DNA of 64,000 bases from Glebionis coronaria. Lineage: Eukaryota; Streptophyta; Magnoliopsida; Asterales; Asteraceae. Below are positions 58,750 through 64,000 of this stretch, in pieces. A program made the translations under genes and the position numbers. The stretch is from contig CM046876.1 in assembly GCA_025667525.1 (NCBI GenBank), positions 568,413,469-568,477,468 of the forward strand, written 5' to 3'. The notes below the pieces were generated by a model. That model was not told where the DNA came from. It worked only from the letters and a program-made list of their open reading frames with translations, and did no database searches. Each line of letters opens with the position of its first letter. Position 1 is the stretch's first letter.

Positions 58750-60785
58750 TGATCAAGGTCGAGTCAGGCTCACGACTCGGTTAACAAAAACCAAGCGCTT
58801 CTTGGGAGGCAACCCATGTATCTATCTTTTCGCTTTCTTTATCCTAAGTGTAGGGGAGACCCGTTGGTTTGCTATTTCCTCTCCTCTCTTCTTATAATCA
58901 GGGATTCGAGCGCTCAATGATCCACTCTTGATGATTCTTGACGACCCGTGATTCCGTGTTCACTTCTTCCTGGTTCTATCCTAAACTCTTTTCGATTCAC
59001 TATTTTATATTTTCTCAATATTAAAATAGGAATCTCTTTAGTTGTCTCTTCCTTAGCAAGATTTAAACAACGTGCACAATGTCCTAAGTGTAGGGTAGTT
59101 TACTCCCACATGCTTAAACATTGAGGACAATGTTTATGCTAAGTGTAGGGGGCACTTCTATCGAAGTTAAGTGGTCTTTTCCTTGTATTTGTCCTCATTT
59201 TAACCGGAAAATCAATTTTTCGACATTTTTCAAAATCTTTGATCTATTTTGGCCTATTAGTTTTTACCTTTGTATAGTTATTTTCTTTCCTTATTAGAAT
59301 AAATGTTTAATAAAGTGGTTTTAATTTTCAAACGTTGTGAATCTTTTGACTCAACCCGAGTTTACTTATCTTAGTTTACTCTAGCTAGTATCCTTAACGT
59401 GTTTAAATCAAGTTTTGCTAGGCTTTTATATAGGGAGCTATAAAACGCGAAAGTCTTAACTCTCACGGGTTAAGAACAAGAACTTTTCGCAAGTTCCTAT
59501 AATTGATCCTAGAGAGTCGTTTATCAAGGGAACTTTAAAATGCAATTTCTAAACTTGAAAGAGTCTAAGAATTTGCAAGATCCTATATGCGACTCGAAAA
59601 CCCAAAACTTTGATTTAATAGGCTAAGTATCCACGAGTCTCATTCCTTGAGATTTTAAACTGTGGAGAACGAGAGATGATAGAGCCAATTATAAGTTTGG
59701 TATTCTTTCGGGAATTTATGTGAGTTAATTATGAGCCTATTCTCCCATCGCTTGCTAATAAATTTATCTGCAATAAATAAGGTTGTACGATTTGAAAAGT
59801 TACTTATCTTCTAGCCCAAGATCGTTTAAAAGTTGCTCGGTATGGATTAGAGTTCATAGCCAAGTCATAACTTATTGAAGCGGGATGCGAAGATTGGCGA
59901 GTCCAAAAAGGTCCTAACAAGACATGAGGGCTACATTTTGTTGCTAAAGATCCCAAGTGATGTGAAGAATCATTTATCAAAAATCAATATGAAGGATCGA
60001 GACACACGACGAAAAGCAAAAAACTCCCCAAAAGTCATGGAGAAGTGTATCCGAAAAGACCCTAACAAGGTATGAGGATAAATAGATCCAAGTCACAAAA
60101 GGAGGCGGATCGTTGTATATCAAAGTCCAAAATAAAGATTGGAGAAAAATGAAGAAGTCGTGGTCCAAGTATGAATCTTTCAAAACTTCAAGTGAAGAAA
60201 TTCCATTATGAAGAGAAGACCATAATTTCATGAACGTCTCTCAAGGTTTGAAGTATGAAGTTGCTGCCAAATATCGGTCCGAGAAAGGTCTCAAATCGCG
60301 AAGCGAGTTATGCCAAGATATGAACTTTTTGAGGTCCCGAGAAGCAGTTTTAAAAGATTTTGTCCTTTAGCTAACTATTGATTAAATCGTTCACTTTATT
60401 TTCGGCCTAATAAACTATCGAAATAAGTCAAACAATGCATCCTCGTGATCATTCAAGACAAAAATAAAATATAAGAGATACACCTAGGAATAAGGGAGTC
60501 TAAGTGAATAATTGGCCCACATGAGTTCGTGTTAGTTTGCTAACTTATAATAACAATGATCTCGTTTTTAAGCTTGGTTTGGAGAAAGTGAAAACTTGAG
60601 GATGATGATTATTCATAACATTTCCAAAACCCAAGGTATGCTTTTTGATTTCTTTACTTTGAATGTTTATAGTTTTCTATCTCTTTAATAAAGGCCAAGG
60701 TGGATTGATTATGATGAAAAGTGTAAACATGCTTTGTAACTAATGCATTGCATGAGGACATTGCAATGGTCAAGTGTAGGGGATT
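58750..60785 (+). other. Element B: noncoding 3' internal region with stem-loop and polypurine tracts
   Basis: Contains GCGCTTCTTGGGAGGCAACC (58796-58815), which in related Athila-type elements follows the end of pol, so a pol deletion probably lies upstream of it. A perfect stem-loop AAACATTGAGGACAATGTTT (59116-59135) is followed by AAGTGTAGGGGGC. The 3' polypurine tract AAGTGTAGGGGAT lies just before the LTR at 60786. Sequence between about 59.4 and 60.7 kb is homologous to the same region of elements 1 and C. Confidence 0.7.
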
Positions 60786-61722
60786 TGATAGGTGTGTAAA
60801 CACCCATCCTTTTTACCACTCAATTACAATAATAACCGAGCCAAAACGTGTATTTTGTGTCTTTTATGTCGGAATTATGCGTGGTTTGTGTTTTTGTTAT
60901 GATTTAGGATGAAATTGTGAAAAGTGGAGAAAACACGGCATTCACGGGCTTTTATTGAAGAAAAAGATGAAAGACGAAGTCAAGAAGTCAAGAGTGCAAA
61001 AAGAACGGAAGTCCAAGACCAATTCTGAAGATTTATCGAAGAAAAAGTCAAAAGACAGAAGTTTACTTAAAGTCGAAGAACTCAAGTCTAATTTATTGAA
61101 GAATTAAAAGACGAGTTCAAAGAAATCCCGAGCCAAAAGTCATTAAAGTCCAAGATTAAAGAAGATTAAAAGGCTTAAGGACTAATTGTGCAATTAACAA
61201 GAGATTAAGAAGAGGAGGACTAAGCATGCAATTAAGGAGAAAGGAAAGAGGGGAGGAAGCTTCCTAAGCACTCCTTAACCTCCCCTATATATAGATTAGA
61301 TGAGATTAGCATTTTTCTTTGTTGGCTAATAGTGACAATTAGTTCTTCCACTTTTAATTACCTTGTCATTTATTTATTTGTCAAATTTAAATACTTGTCT
61401 TGCACCTTAATTACCATTTAATTTCAAGTAAGTGTTCTTTTAATTCTTGTTAATCTTTATCTTTATTGTTTGATCTCATTCTTCCTTTCTTTAATCCTTG
61501 ATCTTTGTTTTTATTGTTCATGTTCATGTTTATGTTCTTGAGTTTTTGTCAAATTTATTAAGTGGGTTTTGATTATCTTGATCTTTATAGTTAGTTTTGT
61601 TGTTTTGGATTGTTTGATTATCATTAATAGATGTTTATTTGTTAGTTTGATTTAATCTTGTGGTTGATTTTGCCTAGATTTGATTAGATTCGAGTTATTT
61701 CTTGTTCCTTGTTCTTCGTGTG
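60786..61722 (+). mobile_element. 3' LTR of element B, interrupted at 61722
   Basis: Collinear with 53539-54476 with only scattered differences. Sequence departs from the 5' LTR after TTCGTGTG, where a minus-orientation LTR begins (TGATACAAGG). The rest of this LTR must lie beyond the window. Confidence 0.9.
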
Positions 61723-63457
61723 TGATACAAGGGATTTTGCTAGGTTCAATTATAATCTCGGTATCTCCTCGAATTGATCTCGGCTCTAAGTGGAATGATT
61801 TGTTCTTAGTTAATAAAAAGGTGATGGTTTGTTTTATCTATTTTAAACTAATGACTAATGACAAATAAGTGAGTGTCGAAGAGTAAAATTAAAGCTTTGA
61901 AAGATTAAACTAGATTGACAAGTTAAAAGTGAATGCTTGAAAACTTAAAGGCAAAATGAGAAAAACACTTGAACACTTAATAAAACTAACACTTAAAACT
62001 TTGTAAAATTTTAAAACTTAATCCATCGGAATATAGAATTGCAAGGCTATCGGAATGTCAAAATCATGCCCATCGGAATATAACTAAAACCAGTCCATCG
62101 GAATATTTGTCAAAACAATCCATCGGAATAATTAAAATGCAAGCTGTCGGAATGATGGTCTATCGCAATGAAGTCGATCGGAATGTTGCTATCGGAAAGA
62201 TCTAGATCGGAATTTTGTAAATGAAAATTGGCCAGAGTTTCGTCTTAAAAAGGACCTTAGTCCCGTCGGAATGTGCGATCGCAATAAGCGATCGCAATCC
62301 TGATCGGAATAAGGGGGAATTACTACCCGATCGCAAAGTAAAACCCTCTTGGGTTATTGCGATCTAAAGAAATGAATCTGTCGGAATGTGTGTAAACCCT
62401 TGTGTTGCGATGGAAGCTCAAATCAATCCGAAAATGGTGCAAAGCCAAAACTTCAATAAGCACGAACAATAAACTATTTTAACCGGGACTTAATCACTTC
62501 AACAAGAGTAAATTTGACAACTTTTGAAAACGTAAATCATGAACTTTATGAAAGGAACTTTTAAACGACTAAAACCTTGATGAAATCCTAAAACCAATAA
62601 GCTAAAACAAGCAAAAAGCCAATAAGCATAAAAGGCATATAGCTTATACTTGTGAGAGCTTAAAAATGAACAAGAAAGAAACGAACTTACTTATTACACA
62701 ACCTCAAATCCAATCACGAACAAATGAAAGATTCGGATCAAACTAAAGATTTCGTATGGAAATAAGCCTAATTAAGAAATGTAGAAAGAGAAATAAGAAC
62801 TAAAAAGCTTAACTTGAATTAGATTGATAAAATACCAAATACAAAAGCTTAAAACTTGAAATGTAAAAATGGAGAAAAGAAAAGTTTAGTGAGAGAAAGT
62901 TGAGAACTTTCTCTCTCTAAAACTAGAGAAAAATGAAAAACTAAAGAACTAAGACTAACTAAGTATGTGAAATTTGTGAAGTAAGGGCCTTTATATAGGC
63001 GTGTGTAAGGGCTTGTGAATGGGCTTTGGTATCGGGCTTCTTTTCTTCTTTCTTCTTTAGTCTTCACGCTTCTTTAAATAAACGTTCCCGACTTTGGATT
63101 TTTTAGAAGTGTCGGTGAATAATTCCAACTCGTCTTATAATCTTTTGTTTAGTAGACTTGAGTTCTTCGACATATATGAATCTTCCATCTTTGGCCCTAT
63201 TCTTCGATAAATCTTCAAATAGGCACAATGACTTCAAATCTTTTGCGTCTCTTGGACAATAGACTTCGTCTTGAGACTTTTTCCTCGATAAAACCCGTGC
63301 AATCCCATGTTTTCTTCAATATTCTCCCGGTTGACTCTGAAAACACAATAAACACAAAAACCACGCATAATTCCAAACAAATGATATTAAATACGTGTTT
63401 TGGTCTTGTTTTAGCCAGAAATAAGTGGTAAAAGGATGGGTGCTTTCACATCTATCA
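61723..63457 (-). mobile_element. LTR C (3' LTR of a minus-orientation element), 1735 bp
   Basis: Terminal TGATA at 61723 and TATCA at 63453-63457. In minus sense it begins TGATAGATGTG and is homologous to LTRs A and B. It has a TATA box TATATAAA at complement 62990-62997 and an ATTCCGATGG/ATTCCGATAG array (62030-62400). The possible target duplication is GTGTG (61718-61722); the other side is outside the window. Sequence after 63457 (AATCCCCTATACTT) is its polypurine tract. Confidence 0.85.
62030..62400 (-). repeat. ATTCCGATGG/ATTCCGATAG motif array in LTR C
   Basis: About 16 copies read on plus as ATCGGAAT or CATCGGAATA, with some GATCGCAAT variants toward the high-coordinate end. It lies downstream of the LTR's TATA box, in the same relative place as the arrays in LTRs A and B. 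Confidence 0.8.
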
Positions 63458-64000
63458 AATCCCCTATACTTAACCATTGCCATGCCCTCATGCAATGCTT
63501 AGCGATAAAGCACATTTACACTTTTCTCATAATCAATCAACCTTGGCCTTATTAATATACTACTAAACAAAAATGAAAGTACTAAGAGAAATTAAAACTT
63601 TAAAGTAAACAAAAGGATAGAAATAACTTGCAAAGAGATCAAGGACTTACATTAGGGCTTCGGTGCTGCGAAGATTTATCACCCTCAAGTTTCACATTCC
63701 CCAAACTAAGCTTAAAAACGAGATCATTGTTATTATAAGTTAGCAAATCAAACACTTACACACATAGCTTAATTAACTGCTTAAACTCCCTTATTCCTAG
63801 GTGTATCTCTTATATTTTATTTTTGTCTTAGAATGATCATGAAGATGCATTTTTGGACTTATTTCGATAGTTTATTTAGGCTGAAAGCAAAGTAGGACGA
63901 TTTGATCAATAGTTAGCTAAAGGACAAAATCTCTTAAAACTGCTTCTCGGAATATCAAAAAGTTCATATCTTGGCATAACTTGGTTCACGATTTGAGACC
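63458..64000 (-). mobile_element. Element C internal region (3' part), runs off the window
   Basis: Begins with the polypurine tract (AGTATAGGGGATT on minus). From about 63715 it is homologous to the noncoding 3' regions of element B (about 60610 downward in the opposite sense) and element 1 (about 38450-38750). No ORF is visible in this part. Confidence 0.8.

Overview
This is plant nuclear DNA, most probably from an Asteraceae species (eudicot). It contains two intron-containing host genes with canonical GT..AG junctions. Around them is a dense, nested set of plant repeats: SINE and LINE relics, MITEs, a Helitron-like terminus, Ty3/gypsy LTR elements with a tRNA-Asp-type primer site, and an endogenous pararetrovirus. 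The Asteraceae assignment rests on my recollection of the LTR-element ORF style (Cys-rich start, acidic tail with an FDPGI motif) and is inference.

1-15 kb: repeats and relics. In order these are a tRNA-derived SINE-like sequence (minus), a LINE reverse-transcriptase tail (minus), a probable solo LTR (1201-3006, minus), two degenerate copies of an unrecognised ORF block (about 4-6.2 kb), a retrotransposon ORF fragment, a small ORF broken by one TGA, a GAGCTCGAGC-rich block, a MITE, and a Helitron-like 3' end at 9313 whose body holds broken gene fragments on the same strand.

15-25 kb: the genic island. A WRKY group IIc transcription factor (15495-17322, plus, 3 exons, 286 aa) has two W-boxes upstream. 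A compact FCA-like RNA-binding protein (24454-20015, minus, 12 exons, 390 aa) has two RRMs and one WW domain. Its first intron carries a perfect Tourist-type MITE and a 150-bp direct repeat. The two genes converge on about 2.7 kb with no recognised gene.

25-53.5 kb: endogenous Caulimoviridae DNA, Florendovirus-like, in three blocks. Block one is a permuted minus-strand copy (31412 down to about 25.7 kb) with coat protein/zinc knuckle, protease, RT, RNase H, a downstream second ORF, the promoter and tRNA-Met primer site, and the start of the movement protein. Block two is a diverging plus-strand copy (31413-33701, continuing 50986-52752). Block three is a short minus-strand RT/RNase H piece (52753-53538). 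The viral ORFs are broken except the movement-protein reading frame, which is open but truncated. A 277-bp hAT-like MITE sits in one leader. A 17.3-kb LTR element interrupts the plus copy with an exact AGTAT target duplication. That element is a tandem LTR-internal-LTR-internal-(LTR remnant) array in minus orientation.

53.5-64 kb: a second LTR element (LTR 53539-55308, plus) with a gag-protease ORF but no RT or integrase. Its 3' LTR is interrupted at 61722/61723 by a third, related element in minus orientation that runs off the window. The 5' LTR, the inserted element's LTR and the solo LTR at 1.2-3.0 kb all carry arrays of a short ATTCCGA-type motif in the transcribed part, each with its own variant. 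The nesting gives a relative order: virus, then LTR elements, then the 61.7-kb element.
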